64,000 nucleotides of DNA, taken from positions 27,768,459 through 27,832,458 of the forward strand of contig CM065712.1 in NCBI GenBank assembly GCA_017654935.2. Reading direction: 5' to 3'. The translations under genes and the position numbers were made by a program. A model generated the notes under the pieces. It was given only the letters and a program-made list of their open reading frames with translations, was not told where the DNA came from and searched no databases. The stretch is from Phymorhynchus buccinoides (taxonomy: Eukaryota > Mollusca > Gastropoda > Neogastropoda > Raphitomidae). Each line of letters begins with the position of its first letter. Within the stretch, counting starts at the first letter, position 1. Positions 34,331 to 49,299 of this stretch are shown here, one piece after another.

Positions 34331-35590
34331 TGTATGTCACGGCACACTAAGGCCGGACGAAAGTAAGGGACATGCCGCTCTCATACACACACCAACAAGG
34401 ACAAACAAAGAAAGTACAATGCGAAACAAACACCAATTTATTAATCACCAATCATATCAAAATAATGCGTATGAATGAATGGAGCGATGAGTCGATTAAG
34501 TGAAAGAAGCAAAAAGTATGAGATGAATGAATGATCGCAAAGCAAGCAACAAATGTAACGATTAAGGATTCACCGATATTGTGAAGACATATAGTAAAAA
34601 AAAAACCACCACTAAATCCCGAGTCTTGACTATCATGCAGCATAGCGTTTCTCCACAACTCCAAAACAACAAACTCACTACCAAGCGGACCTCCACTACC
34701 AAAAATCAAACCAGCTGAAAGGGACTGAAGAAAAAAAAAACCGAACATCCGACGACGCTGTCGAGCTGACATCAACTTCCCAGGGAATCAGCTCCAGATG
34801 CAGGAACCCGGAGCTTCCGAGCTCAGAGTCGATGAACATTCCCCAAACGGCTTCAGACTCTTCCTCCACGGTTGGTGCACTTCAAACGATGGACCTCTTC
34901 TTCCAGGGTTGGCAGTCTTCAACGACGAGCCACTTCTTTCAGGGTTGACGGCAGAAGCAGGGAGGTAGGAGGGAGGGGAGAGGATAACAACAAGTGGCAC
35001 TCCAGACGAAGTCAACCCGCACACCGCCAAACACCCCAGGTACCAGAGAATGCTATTGAACAGACAAAAGTGACACTTTCTATAATAACGTAAATATAAC
35101 TAAATACTAATGGATTCTTTCCCTACCTTGCTCATAAAAGCATGACATCAATTTAATCAAGTGTCCCACCAGAAGTCCAATGTAACATTTATAAAGAAAG
35201 GTGAACACCCAATTTTTGATCACAATAATTGCGTAAAAATAACTTTTATCCAAAAAGGTTGACCTTACAGTAATCGACTGCCTAATTAACAGCTGTCAAT
35301 CTTTCACAGCACTTGTAACAATAACAATGAAACCAACCCATTAACTTAATTTAAAAAAACCGCTCTTCTAAAACTAGAAATAAAAATCTGTCACTGTAAA
35401 TTCACTTTATTCAGGGGGATCTACGGATGTAGCGCACAACACAACACAACACAACACAACACAGGACAACAGACACTGCTGTCTCCAGTGGCAGTGACTT
35501 CTTCTTCAATTTTCCGTTAATATTATAAACTTTGTAGCCACAGGGCTGATAGTACAAGTAGCCAACAAATTGATAACCTTAAACTTCCTT
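34331..35590. other. Intergenic sequence with a short ACAAC repeat
   Basis: No convincing gene. About 34850-34945 has three loose ~40 bp repeats around GGTTGG...CTTCAA, and (ACAAC)n lies at about 35433-35462. Short frames near 34872-35093 are not recognisable. Confidence 0.4.
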
Positions 35591-35604
35591 CGTTGATGTC
35601 TTAC

Positions 35605-35930
35605 TCCACATTCATACATGTGTTGGGGAAAATGATAAAGCAAACACATATGAACACCACCATTGCAACAACGTTAGTCCAACACTGCCACCCCCCCCCC
35701 CCCCCCCTCCCACCCTTCCTTCCCCGCCCCCTATTCCATATATTCATCAGTAAAAGAAAGAACAACAAATTAATGATCATCAGAAAAGGAAAGAACACAC
35801 ATCTACATACATACCTACCTACATTCATACATGTGTTGGGGAAAATGATCCATATATTCATCAGTAAAAGAAAGAACAACACATTAGTGATCAACAAATG
35901 TTTCTTTTACTGATGAATATATGGAATGGG
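35605..35930. repeat. Nested direct repeats ending in a hairpin
   Basis: TTCATACATGTGTTGGGGAA occurs at about 35612 and 35824. CCATATATTCATCAGTAAAA occurs at about 35734 and 35850. A perfect 24 bp inverted copy of the latter at 35901-35924 pairs with 35850-35873 across a 27-base loop. A poly-C run lies at about 35692-35706. Confidence 0.85.
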
Positions 35931-35951
35931 GTTCGTCCCACTATCGTTATA

Positions 35952-36570
35952 GTCATGAATGTCTGACGATGATAATAATTATGTGGCTGTTCCAGACCGG
36001 AGGACGTGAAATGAACCTTCTTCTGCCGAAACTGAAGTTTTAGTTATGCAGCAACTATTGTTTTACTATGATGTACTATTTGTATGCTTTGTTTAGCCCT
36101 AACGGGGTGATGGCAACGGCAACCGAGGCGGCCGTGTCATTTGCGCGGTTCGGCAAATGCGCGAAACGGGGGGGGGGTATGCCTCTCGGCGCCCGTATCT
36201 CTGGTGGTTTCTGGACCATTTGCCTTCGATTTTGGCAGGAATATGCCTTGGACGGTGACGATCCGTTTACCACATAATGTGAAGGGAATCGGTTCAGAAA
36301 CGCGCGCGCTATACGACTCCGCCGTTTCTTAACCGTGTCGCTTCAAATTTGCTGTACTCAGCGTTACCAAATGTGTGTTACTGTTAGGCGTTACCGTTAC
36401 TAGGCGTTGCTGGTACTCGGCGTCGCGCTGTAGTCATGAATGTCTGACGATGTAATAATTATGTGTCTGTTCCAGACCGGAGGACGTGAAATGAACCTTC
36501 TTCTGCCGAAACTGAAGTTTTAGTGCAGCAATGTTGTTTTACTATGATGTACTATTTGTATGCTTTGTGT
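35952..36570. repeat. ~140 bp direct repeat around a 335 bp spacer
   Basis: 35952-36096 and 36433-36570 are near-identical (ATGAATGTCTGACGATG, CTGTTCCAGACCGGAGGACG, TTGTTTTACTATGATGTACT). The spacer 36097-36432 has a CpG-rich, mixed texture but no recognised gene. The word GTTCCAGACCG-AGGACGT recurs at 51.1 kb and, diverged, at 45.15 and 57.86 kb. Confidence 0.85.
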
Positions 36571-36619
36571 ATTTTGTGTGCTGGTGTGTGTGGGTGTGTG
36601 TGGGGGGGGGGGGGGGGGG

Positions 36620-38728
<2,109 letters not shown>

Positions 38729-38873
38729 GACCACTAGATATCTTCCCACAACTTCAGCCCATTCCCTCACTGACCTGCAGGTCACAACCGCAGGTCACAA
38801 CCGCATCGCATTTGGGTCGAATCGTATGCAGTGTGGCTGGGCCCTTAAGGCAGCATCGACATTGGGGACACAT

Positions 38874-41800
38874 AGAGACGGGGACACATAGAGACACGGG
38901 GACACATAGAGACGGGGACACACATAGAGACAGGGACACATAGAGACGGGGACACATAGAGATAGGGGACACATAGAGACAGGGGACACATAGAGACGGG
39001 GACACATAGAGATAGGGGACACATAGAGACAGGGGACACATAGAGACGGGGACACATAGAGACGGGGACACATAGAGACGGGGACACAGAGAGACGGGGA
39101 CACATAGAGACGGGGACACATAGAGACGGGGACACATAGAGACGGGGACACATAGAGACGGGGACACATAGAGACGGGGACACATAGAGACGGGGACACA
39201 TAGAGACGGGGACACATAGAGACAAGGGACACATAGAGACGGGGACACATAGAGACGGGGACACATAGAGACGGGGACACATAGAGACGGGGACACATAG
39301 AGACGGGGACACATAGAGACGGGGACACATAGAGACGGGGACACATAGAGACGGGGACACATAGAGACGGGGACACATAGAGACGGGGACACATAGAGAC
39401 GGGGACACATAGAGACGGGGACACATAGAGACGGGGACACATAGAGACGGGGGACACATAGAGACGGGGACACATAGAGACGGGGACACATAGAGACGGG
39501 GACACATAGAGACGGGGACACATAGAGACGGGGACACATAGAGACGGGGACACATAGAGACGGGGACACATAGAGACGGGGACACATAGAGACGGGGACA
39601 CATAGAGACGGGGACACATAGAGACGGGGACACATAGAGACGGGGACACATAGAGACGGGGACACATAGAGACGGGGACACATAGAGACGGGGACACATA
39701 GAGACGGGGACACATAGAGACGGGGACACATAGAGACGGGGACACATAGAGACGGGGACACATAGAGACGGGGACACATAGAGACGGGGACACATAGAGA
39801 CGGGGACACATAGAGACGGGGACACATAGAGACGGGGACACATAGAGACGGGGACACATAGAGACGGGGACACATAGAGACGGGGACACATAGAGACGGG
39901 GACACATAGAGACGGGGACACATAGAGACGGGGACACATAGAGACACGGGGACACATAGAGACGGGGACACATAGAGACGGGGACACATAGAGACGGGGA
40001 CACATAGAGACGGGGACACATAGAGACGGGGACACATAGAGACGGGGACACATAGAGACGGGGACACATAGAGACGGGGACACATAGAGACGGGGACACA
40101 TAGAGACGGGGACACATAGAGACGGGGACACATAGAGACGGGGACACATAGAGACGGGGACACATAGAGACGGGGACACATAGAGACGGGGACACATAGA
40201 GACGGGGGACACATAGAGACGGGGACACATAGAGACGGGGACACATAGAGACGGGGACACATAGAGACGGGGACACATAGAGACGGGGACACATAGAGAC
40301 GGGGACACATAGAGACGGGGACACATAGAGACGGGGACACATAGAGACGGGGACACATAGAGACGGGGACACATAGAGACGGGGACACATAGAGACGGGG
40401 ACACATAGAGACGGGGACACATAGAGACGGGGACACATAGAGACGGGGACACATAGAGACGGGGACACATAGAGACGGGGACACATAGAGACGGGGACAC
40501 ATAGAGACGGGGACACATAGAGATAGGGACACATAGAGACGGGGACACATAGAGACGGGGACACATAGAGACGGGGACACATAGAGACGGGGACACATAG
40601 AGACGGGGACACATAGAGACGGGGACACATAGAGACGGGGGACACATAGAGACAGGGGACACATAGAGACGGGGACACATAGAGACGGGGACACATAGAG
40701 ATAGGGGACACATAGAGACGGGGACACATAGAGACGGGGACACATAGAGACGGGGACACATAGAGACGGGGACACATAGAGACGGGGACACATAGAGACG
40801 GGGACACATAGAGACGGGGACACATAGAGACGGGGACACATAGAGACGGGGACACATAGAGACGGGGACACATAGAGACGGGGGAACATAGAGACGGGGA
40901 CACATAGAGACGGGGACACATAGAGACGGGGACACATAGAGACGGGGATACATAGAGACGGGGACACATAGAGACGGGGGGACATAGAGACGGGGACACA
41001 TAGAGACGGGGACACATAGAGACGGGGACACATAGAGATAGGGGACACATAGAGACGGGGACACATAGAGACGGGGACACATAGAGACGGGGACACATAG
41101 AGACAGGGGACACATAGAGACGGGGACACATAGAGATGGGGGCACATAGAGACGGGGACACATAGAGACGGGGACACATAGAGACGGGGACACATAGAGA
41201 CGGGGACACATAGAGACGGGGACACATAGAGACGGGGGACACATAGAGACGGGGACACATAGAGACGGGGACACATAGAGACGGGGACACATAGAGACGG
41301 GGACACATAGAGATAGGGGACACATAGAGACGGGGACACATAGAGACGGGGACACATAGAGACGGGGACACATAGAGACGGGGACACATAGAGACGGGGA
41401 CACATAGAGATGGGGACACATAGAGACGGGGACACATAGAGACGGGGACACATAGAGACGGGGACACATAGAGACGGGGACACATAGAGACGGGGACACA
41501 TATAGACGGGGACACATAGAGACGGGGACACATAGAGACGGGGACACATAGAGACGGGGACACATAGAGACGGGGACACATAGAGACGGGGACACATAGA
41601 GACGGGGACACATAGAGATGGGGACACATAGAGATGGGGGCACATAGAGACGGGGACACATAGAGACGGGGACACATAGAGACGGGGACACATAGAGACG
41701 GGGACACATAGAGACGGGGACACATAGAGACGGGGACACATAGAGACGGGGACACATAGAGACGGGGACACATATAGAGACGGGGACACATAGAGACGGG

Positions 41801-43323
41801 GACACATAGAGACGGGGACACATAGAGACGGGGACACATAGAGATGGGGAACATAGAGACGGGGACACATAGAGATGGGGGACACATAGAGACGGGGACA
41901 CATAGAGACGGGGACACATAGAGATGGGGGACACATAGAGACAGGGACACATAGAGACGGGGACACATAGAGACGGGGACGCATAGAGACGGGGACACAT
42001 AGAGACGGGGGGCACATAGAGACGGGGACACATAGAGACGGGAGACACATAGAGACGGGGACACATAGAGACGGGGACACATAGAGACGGGGACACATAG
42101 AGACGGGGACACATAGAGACGGGGACACATAGAGACGGGAACACATAGAGACGGGGACATATAGAGACGGGGACACATAGAGACGGGGACACATAGAGAC
42201 GGGGACACATAGAGACGGGGACACATAGAGACGGGGACACATAGAGACGGGGACACATAGAGACGGGGACACATAGAGACGGGGACACATAGAGACGGGG
42301 ACACATAGAGATGGGGACACATAGAGACGGGGACACATAGAGACGGGGACACATAGAGACGGGGACACATAGAGACGGGGACACATAGAGACGGGGACAC
42401 ATAGAGACGGGGACACATAGAGACGGGGACACATAGAGACGGGGACACATAGAGACGGGGACGCATAGAGACGGGGACACATAGAGACGGGGACACATAG
42501 AGACGGGGACACATAGAGACGGGGAACACACAGAGACGGGGACACATAGAGACGGGGACACATAGAGACGGGAACACATAGAGACGGGGACACATAGAGA
42601 TGGGGACACATAGAGACGGGGACACATAGAGACGGGGACACATAGAGACGGGGACACATAGAGATGGAGGAACATAGAGACAGGGACACATAGAGACGGG
42701 GACACATAGAGACGGGGACACATAGAGACGGGGACACATAGAGATAGGGACACATAGAGACGGGGACACATAGAGACGGGGACACATAGAGACGGGGACA
42801 CATAGAGACGGGGACACATAGAGACGGGGACACATAGAGACGGGGACACATAGAGACGGGGACACCTAGAGACGGGGGACATATAGAGACGGGGACACAT
42901 AGAGATGGGCACATATAGACGGGGACAAATAGAGACAGGGGCACATAGAGACAGGCACACATAGAGACAGGGACACCTAGAGACGGGGACACATAGAGAC
43001 AGGGACACATAGAGACGGGGACATATAGAGACGGGGACACATAGAGACAGGTACACATAGAGATGGGGACACATAGAGACGGGGACACATAGAGACGGGG
43101 ACACATAGAGATGGAGACACATAGAGACGGGGGTATATAGAGACGGGACATATAGAGACAGGGACACATAGAGACGGGGACACATAGAGACAGGGACATA
43201 TAGAGACAGGTACACATAGAGACAAGTACATATAGAGACGGGGACATACAGAGACAGGTACACATAGAGGTACACATAGAGACAGGTACATATAGAGACA
43301 GGGACACATAGAGACGGGGACAT
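38874..43323. repeat. 16 bp minisatellite, copy A, about 278 units
   Basis: The unit is GGGGACACATAGAGAC. Its reverse complement has no stop in any frame, and 16 is one more than a multiple of three, so all three minus-strand frames stay open for 1,356 to 1,559 codons and give the same 16-residue cycle (VSMCPRLYVSPSLCVP). These frames are artefacts. Units are most uniform in the 39.0-40.5 kb part. They become variable (CAGGGACATATAGAGAC, ATGGAGACAC and others) toward 43.3 kb, as expected if turnover is concentrated away from that edge. Confidence 0.99.
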
Positions 43324-43577
43324 AAAAATGGAAACGAATTTAAAATAATAAAATTGCTGTCCACTCTTATTCTGGCCCGTGCAGTGGCGTTGCTCCCACG
43401 CCGCTCATTCCGAATCCCAACTCGCAGCCACACCTCCGGCTTGTTCGGGTCGCAGAATCCGAATCCAGCAGTCCAAGGGGAGCGAATCTAAGTTAGTCCG
43501 TCAGGGACGGGGGCACAGTGATACGTTAACCAAACGCCCCACTCGCGCACAAGGATCGTGGAGAAAATGAAGAAGTC
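43324..43577. other. Single-copy flank of the minisatellite (also in copy B)
   Basis: The stretch is shared almost exactly with 56372-56629, with few substitutions and short indels. No gene was recognised; the short frame across it is open by chance. Confidence 0.6.
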
Positions 43578-44012
43578 TACAGTTAATACCAACCTCCATC
43601 AATCTGTCACTGTCACCGTTCTGTGTCTGTCGTAGTGATACCAACCTTCATTAGTATGGATCAGTCTGTCACTTTCACCGTTCTGTGTCTGTCGTAGTGA
43701 TACCAACCTCCATTAGTATGGATCAGTCTGTCACTTTCACCGTTCTGTGTCTGTCGTAGTGATACCAACCTCCATTAGTATGGATCAGTCTGTCACTTTC
43801 ACCGTTCTGTGTCTGTCGTAGTGATACCAACCTCCATTAGTATGGATCAGTCTGTCACTTTCACCGTTCTGTGTCTGTCGTAGTGATACCAACCTCCATT
43901 AGTATGGATCAGTCTGTCACTTTCACCGTTCTGTGTCTGTCGTAGTGATACCAACCTCCATTAGTATGGAGCAGTCTGTCACTTTCACCGTTCTGTGTCT
44001 GTCGTAGTGGCG
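43578..44012. repeat. 62 bp minisatellite, copy A, about 7 units
   Basis: The unit contains TACCAACCTCCATTAGTATG, GATCAGTCTGTCACTTTCAC and CGTTCTGTGTCTGTCGTAG. Copy B has about five units at 56630-56957, ending at a deletion. Confidence 0.96.
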
Positions 44013-44135
44013 CAACTTTTTTCAAATCGGTAAATTTCAATCCGAGTTTGGATTTGTGTGAAAGCAAAATAGCCAGCTAGAAAACAAAACAAGGCAACTT
44101 CCTTTCAACCTGGCAAATATTAAAGAATCGTACCC

Positions 44136-44141
<6 letters not shown>

Positions 44142-44221
<80 letters not shown>
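44142..44221. repeat. CA microsatellite, present only in copy A
   Basis: A pure (CA)n of about 80 bp. In copy B the region from the last 62 bp unit to the end of this tract is largely missing (junction at about 56950-56966). Confidence 0.97.
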
Positions 44222-44224
<3 letters not shown>

Positions 44225-44423
44225 TGGTCTACCTAGCATTGTGAGGTGGTTGATGTGTGTAATATTTACACCTACCCTGTGAGGTGGATACATAGCTAAG
44301 TATATCAGAGCAAGTTTAAGGAATTATGTTATAACATTTTTTAGGAAGGATAAGGATACCCTGTTGAAAGCATTGAAAAGTGTAAATGTAATCTAAGGCT
44401 TACTTTTTGTTACAGGTTTTTGA

Positions 44424-44491
44424 CCATCAGTGTGAGGTATTATTCATCAATGAATATTCATGAGGCTACAGGAAGTACCTCACAATGATGG
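44424..44491. other. Small imperfect hairpin
   Basis: CCATCAGTGTGAGGTA (44424-44439) and TACCTCACAATGATGG (44476-44491) pair at 14 or 15 of 16 positions around a 36-base loop. Copy B carries the same structure near 57140-57210. It may be a tiny MITE or just a hairpin. Confidence 0.5.
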
Positions 44492-45581
44492 TAAAAAAAA
44501 CCTTGTTATGTTCTTTTGTTAAAAGATACTTGTGTGTACATTTTAAATCTTATTATAGGCCTGATTGCTAGTGATAACTTAGATTACTGGTGGTATTTTT
44601 GACATAGACCTGTATCATATTGTTATCTGTATGAAGGATGTCTTAAATGAATAGACTTGAAAGCTGAAATTATACTGCTCTTCCATGTTGTGTAAATGTA
44701 CTATATTTCGAGGGTAATAGAATAAACAAATAAGTCAAGCTTTTTTTCCATCCAGCCTAGCCCTCTTAAAAAACAAATACCAGTTAAAAAAAAAAAGGAA
44801 CAAACTAAACGCACACACCCCAAATTTAACACAAAAAATGATTTTCTCGCTATTTTCTTACAATAAAAACTATTCACATTATAAGGCATTCACATTTATC
44901 AGTCTGCAAAAGAAAAAAAGTATCGCCTTATAGTTCATAAAATATGGTGCACATAGTGAGTGTTATTAACTTGTGGCGGTGCCATAGCTGATGAGGTTTA
45001 ACCGATGCGTGGTCACCGCTACAGCTACTGCATTAATTTAAAAAAAATCGAGACTTTACTGGTTTCGTACTGCCTCCGGGCATTGCCTCCAGTATTGTTC
45101 CCACCATCTTTGTATTTACAAATGTCCCATATGTGTCTGATTCAGACCAAGAGGACGTAAAACTCCATTTTGGTCGTCGTGCACATAGTGAGGTGCAACT
45201 TGCACGACTTTCCCGGTAGTAGCTGGATGCCTTAAGCCTCAATTTGGTGAGCTGGATGACCCTACCCTTCACATGTTTATCCCAATGAGGATATTGTGGG
45301 GGTTGGGGGTTTCTTTTGTATAAAGAGATCTCTCATATTCTGGAAGTCCTGTGCTTCAACTCCCTCTTATACATCACACTCTTTGACTGCCTTTTTCTTA
45401 CTGTGATTTACTATCTTTCTGCTCTACTGGGTTTTTTTTCTGTTTTTATTTACAAAAGTTTCCTCTATACAAACAAGAACATGCCGGGTTCAGATACATA
45501 ACAAGATTATGCGCAGGAAGGTATCTGAGCAAGTGAAGAAAGGGACACAATTTAATAGTAAAAAATAATACAAAGTCAAAG

Positions 45582-45725
45582 TCAAACCTCTATTTTAAGA
45601 CCTCCAAAAAGTCGGGATCTTATAACGGAGGTCATCTTAATAGGAATAAGTCAACAACCACTCCTGAAAAAACAGTTTTAAATGAGAAGTGGTCCTTTAA
45701 CGGAGGGTTTTTAATGGAGGTTTGA
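45582..45725. mobile_element. ~144 bp pogo-like MITE (copy A)
   Basis: The left end TCAAACCTCTATTTTAAGAC and the inverted right end (reverse complement TCAAACCTCCATTAAAAACC) form imperfect terminal inverted repeats, with TAACGGAGG words inside both arms. TCAAACCTC-like ends recall pogo/Tigger-type DNA transposons, but that family call is from memory. There is no coding capacity. Confidence 0.5.
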
Positions 45726-45868
45726 ATGCACACACAAACAACCCACTCATACAGTCATACGGTGCAGCAGCTCACATGAATCAAACAAGTGTGCATTCAT
45801 TTCAACAGTATTTATTAAATAATATATGAATGCACTTCAGGTTTTCTTTTAAAAAAACAATAGCATAA

Positions 45869-46322
45869 TACCGTATTTTCAAGACTATCAGGCACACCTT
45901 TGTATAAGGCGCATTCCCCCAATTTTAGATTACTATATTTTCTTACTATTCTATTAGTCACATTATAAGGCTGTGTCAGACCAATTGACATAAGCGAGAA
46001 CACCAAGGCTACATCAAAATGTTGTAATGCTATGCATAGTTATGTGGGAATTGTCTTTAGCCATGGCAAGCTCCTAGCATAACACCATCTCCAAAGTCGG
46101 AATGTGGCTGCCCACGTGGCAAGAAAAATGAAAGAAAAGAAACAAAAACGGTCACACACGTAATATTCTCATCCCTAGTTACAGCATTTGTATAATAGAT
46201 AATTGCGTCAGCTGTTGTCATGATCCCTGGAGTCTTTAAGCCAGGGAACGAAAACAACAACATAAGGTGCAGGGGTCTGAGTCTGGGGGAAAATTATCCC
46301 TTATAGTCCGAAAATTACGGTA
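45869..46322. mobile_element. ~450 bp MITE-like element with TACCGTA ends (copy A)
   Basis: The left end is TACCGTATTTTCAAGACTAT. The right end, reverse-complemented, is TACCGTAATTTTCGGACTAT. Internal words include ATAAGGCGCATT and TTATTAGTCACATTATAAGG. Related ends recur at 46.70, 48.77, 49.69 and 49.85 kb and at matching sites in copy B. One unidentified protein module lies inside it. Confidence 0.55.
46085..46258 (-). pseudogene. Unidentified protein module, copy A-1
   Basis: The minus-strand frame reads FPGLKTPGIMTTADAI, then ENITCVTVF, after which the frame is lost by an insertion, although the DNA word for the PATWAA part (CCACGTGG...) is still present. It belongs to the same family as 49300-49445 and 15490-15645. 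Confidence 0.5.
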
Positions 46323-46466
46323 CATGCTCATTATAAAAATTTAAAAAAACAATCTTAACGTTTGCATGCTAGCAATAAACACATGTCAACTGCACTCAGG
46401 ACTTTTAGAGAGTGACATCTACAAACTCAATTATATATTATTTTTTTATATATCAATCCAAAATTC

Positions 46467-46622
46467 TCCAAAGTGGGAGTGTGGCTGCCCACGTGGCGAG
46501 TTTAATCAAAAACGGTAACACGTATGTTCTCATCTCTAGTTGGGGCATTTGAATGAAACAGAAACACCCGAAGGTGCTGTTGCCGAGATGATCCCTGGAG
46601 TCTTTAAGCCAGGGAACGAAAA
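46467..46622 (-). pseudogene. Unidentified protein module, copy A-2 (frame-broken)
   Basis: The DNA is clearly homologous to the other module copies (CTGGAGTCTTTAAGCCAGGG on the plus strand; GCCCACGTGGCG at the other end). The middle has an insertion and the frame is lost, so the conserved residues are split between frames. Confidence 0.45.
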
Positions 46623-46992
46623 CAACAACATAAGGTGCAGGGGTCTGAGTCTGGGGGAAAAAAAAAGAAAAACGAAAGAAAGGAAAGAAAATATCCCTTA
46701 TACTTATAGTCCGAAAATTACGGTACATGCCCATTATAAAAATATAAAACAATCTTAACGTTTGCATGCTACATGTAGCAATAAACACATGTCAACTGCA
46801 CTCAGGACTTTTGGAGAGTGATATCTACAAACTCAATTATATATTATTTTTTTTATATATCAACATTTCTATTTTTTTATTCAAATAACCATGTGATAAG
46901 TCAATGTGTATTAGGTCATAACACAGAAAACCAACTATCACCATACTCTGAAATGAACTTTGGGAAGAATAAACTTAAAGTTGTACACAAAT

Positions 46993-47225
46993 GTGATGCA
47001 GCACAGGAAAACAAGGCTAAAAGTCGGGCAGCCACAAGAGAGAGAAAGAGAGAGAGAGAGAGAGAAGATTTGATTGATTGAAAATTTGTTAAAAATAAAC
47101 TATTAGAGAGATAGATGAATTCTGTTTTTTGCCTGTTAATCTGTTGTCTCTGGCCTTTCTGAAAATATGAATAAGTCAAAAGTGATCATTTACGACATTA
47201 GCCTTGTTTTCCTGTGCTGCATCAC
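46993..47225. mobile_element. 233 bp MITE with 28 bp terminal inverted repeats (copy A)
   Basis: It begins GTGATGCAGCACAGGAAAAC and ends with the reverse complement of the same 28 bp. Inside are a GA microsatellite and AT-rich sequence, with no coding capacity. The empty site is visible in the second internal duplicate (ACACAAATTACTAA near 49050). In the filled site AAAT flanks both ends, so the target-site duplication is AAAT, or AA if the ends are set one base further out. The superfamily is not known. Confidence 0.88.
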
Positions 47226-47371
47226 AAATTACTAATCTTTCAAATGTTCATAAAAATTATAAACAATCGATAGAAACTGAAAAGATCAGAACATTTGAAC
47301 ATTGGCATTGCTGATCAAATTATAAACAAAGTTCGTAATCAATCAAGTATGATTGAATAAATCAAATAAAA

Positions 47372-47690
47372 ATGATAATGAATGAATGTTCAGTTTCCAT
47401 ACATGAATTTTCAGTTCACCAAGTTTTCTTGCTCTTAAGTGTTCACCTAGCATCAAACCTTCTCACCATAAAAGAGGATGTTCAATATGAAAAAAATCAT
47501 TTGCTGATGAAAAGCCCACACAATACTAAGTTTTTCTTTTTATGGAAAACCCTCAACAAACGTACACAATTATTTCCTGATGAAAACCCACACTGGACAG
47601 TTTTTTTCTTAATGTAGAAAAAAACAAAACATCTCCTGATGAAAACACACACAGCTCTCTGTTCTACAGACAAGGAAATAAAGAAAAACC
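47372..47690 (+). other. Repeated LMKTHTG-like words, possible zinc-finger relic
   Basis: CTGATGAAAA(A/C)C(C/A)CACAC occurs at 47504, 47577 and 47636. In local frames it reads LLMKSPH, LMKTHTGQFF and, shifted, a third version. L-M-K-T-H-T-G resembles the linker between C2H2 zinc fingers, but spacing is 73 and 59 bp, not 84, and cysteines are mostly missing. Similar words lie at 49467-49530. A decayed zinc-finger array is one reading; a simple noncoding repeat is equally possible. Confidence 0.25.
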
Positions 47691-47847
47691 GAACAACTAA
47701 ACAAAATCAAACAATTCCACAGAGCATTAGCTTGCCAAGGAAATGCTTTGCCAAACAAAAAAGCTTTAGTGTACAGGCCACCCAAGACTAAGGTACATAC
47801 TTAAGGACTTACAAGACGTATTTTGGAGACACCTTCTTCTGCGTTCC

Positions 47848-48215
47848 TCGGCCATATGGCCATAAGGGAAAACATAATTATGTGTCCCTTTTCCACTTTT
47901 TGCTGGGCTTCGCTCCATGCAGCCGATTCATTCTGGTTTTGGAGGAACTCAAAGAAGAAAAAAATGGACGATCTTTGACTTTGGAAACAAAAAGCAGGAA
48001 AATGGGCCAATAAATTTCTGACTTATTGAATAAGTCAAATAGATACAGTAGTAGATGACCAAAAAAAAGAGAAGAAAGCAGTCAAAGAGAGTGGACATAT
48101 TATAGGAAATTACAAGCACAGAACTTCCAGAAGGTGTTTAGGGAACTATTTGTACAAAAGACTCCAGGTTGGTGTCCCCATGGGGAGAGACTGAATCTTT
48201 GGAGGGTGGGTCGTC
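47848..48215. repeat. Dispersed repeat (also at 14.6 and 60.7 kb)
   Basis: The copy at 60680-61020 is near-identical; the copy at 14600-14960 is diverged. The minus-strand frame at 47801-48010 includes FLQNQNESAAWSEAQQKVEK, preceded by a pyrimidine-rich stretch ending in TTTGAG. The protein is not recognised. Confidence 0.6.
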
Positions 48216-48524
48216 TAGCTCCCCGAATGGAGGCATGAGGCATTCACCCATTGCCAGTGAAATACACCAAACTGATGAAGAATACTTACGAAGAAAGAAG
48301 CGGCTAGTCATGGACAGATACTTTATACAAAATTAAAAAAACATTCATATATATATAATACAGTTAAGTAGTGCCTTGGCATAAGACATATGCTAGAACA
48401 CCAAGGCTACAATTATCCAAAAAAAGAAAAAAAAAAAAAAAAAAAAAAACAAATGAAACAAAATGTTGTTATGCTATGCATAGTTATGCAGATTGTCTTT
48501 AGCTATGGCAAGCTCCTAGCATAA

Positions 48525-49285
48525 CATCAATCCAAAATTCTCCAAAGTGGGAATGTGGCTGCACACGTGGCGAGTTTAATTTTTAAACAAACCGGTCACA
48601 CACGTAATGTTCCCATCTCTAGCTGGTGCATTTGAATGAAGCAGAAACACCCGAAGGTGCTGTTGCCGAGATGTGATTCCGGGAGTCTTTAAGCCAGGGA
48701 ACGAAAACAACAACATAAAGTGCAGGGGGCTGAGTCTGGGGGAAAATTATCCCTTATACCTTATAGTCAGGAAAAATTACACGGTACTATCGCCCATTAT
48801 AAAAATATAAAACAATCTTAACGTTTGCATGCTACATGTAGCAATAAACACATGTCAACTGCACTCAGGACTTTTGGAGAGTGATATCTACAAACTCAAT
48901 TATATATTATTTTTTTTATATATCAACATTTCTATTTTTTTATTCAAATTAACCATGTGATAAGTCAATGTGTATTAGGTCATAGCACAGAAAACCAACT
49001 ATCACCATACTCTGAAATGAACTTTGGGAAGAATAAACTTAAAGTTGTACACAAATTACTAAACTTTCAAATGTTCACAAAAAATCTAAACAATCGATAG
49101 AAACTGAAAAGATCAGAACTTTTGAACATTGGCATTGCTGATCAAATTATAAACAAAGTTCGTAATCAATCAAGTATGATTGAATAAATCAAATAAAAAT
49201 AATAATGAATGTAAGTTTCCATACATACATTTTCAGTTCACAAAGTTTTCTTGCTCTTTTGTGTTCACCTAGCATCAAAGTATTC
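48525..49285. repeat. Internal duplication unit, second copy (empty MITE site)
   Basis: It aligns with 46453-47460 but lacks the 233 bp MITE. A poly-A tract (48421-48450) just upstream is absent from copy B. Confidence 0.85.
48545..48712 (-). pseudogene. Unidentified protein module, copy A-3 (frame-broken)
   Basis: It is homologous to the other module copies, with ACACGTGGCG at one end and AGTCTTTAAGCCAGGG at the other, and carries extra indels. No continuous frame spans it. Confidence 0.45.
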
Positions 49286-49299
49286 AAACCTTTCCACCT

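Larger units (their letters stand above)
46453..47460. repeat. Internal duplication unit, first copy (with MITE)
   Basis: This unit aligns with 48525-49285 in the same orientation, from ATCAATCCAAAATTCTCCAA to CACCTAGCATCAAA. The second copy lacks the 233 bp MITE. The duplicated pair is present in copy B at 59189-60292 and about 61296-62042, so it predates the A/B duplication. Confidence 0.85.

Noticed and set aside
38874..43323. Telomere-like or centromeric satellite
   Set aside because: The GGGGACACATAGAGAC unit does not match known telomere repeats, and a 4-5 kb array inside a scaffold is too short to argue for a centromere.
38754..43433. 1,559-codon minus-strand open frame, and similar frames at 51639-55930
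   Set aside because: These are read-through of a 16 bp minisatellite with no stop codons. All three frames give the same peptide cycle, and there is no start context or domain.
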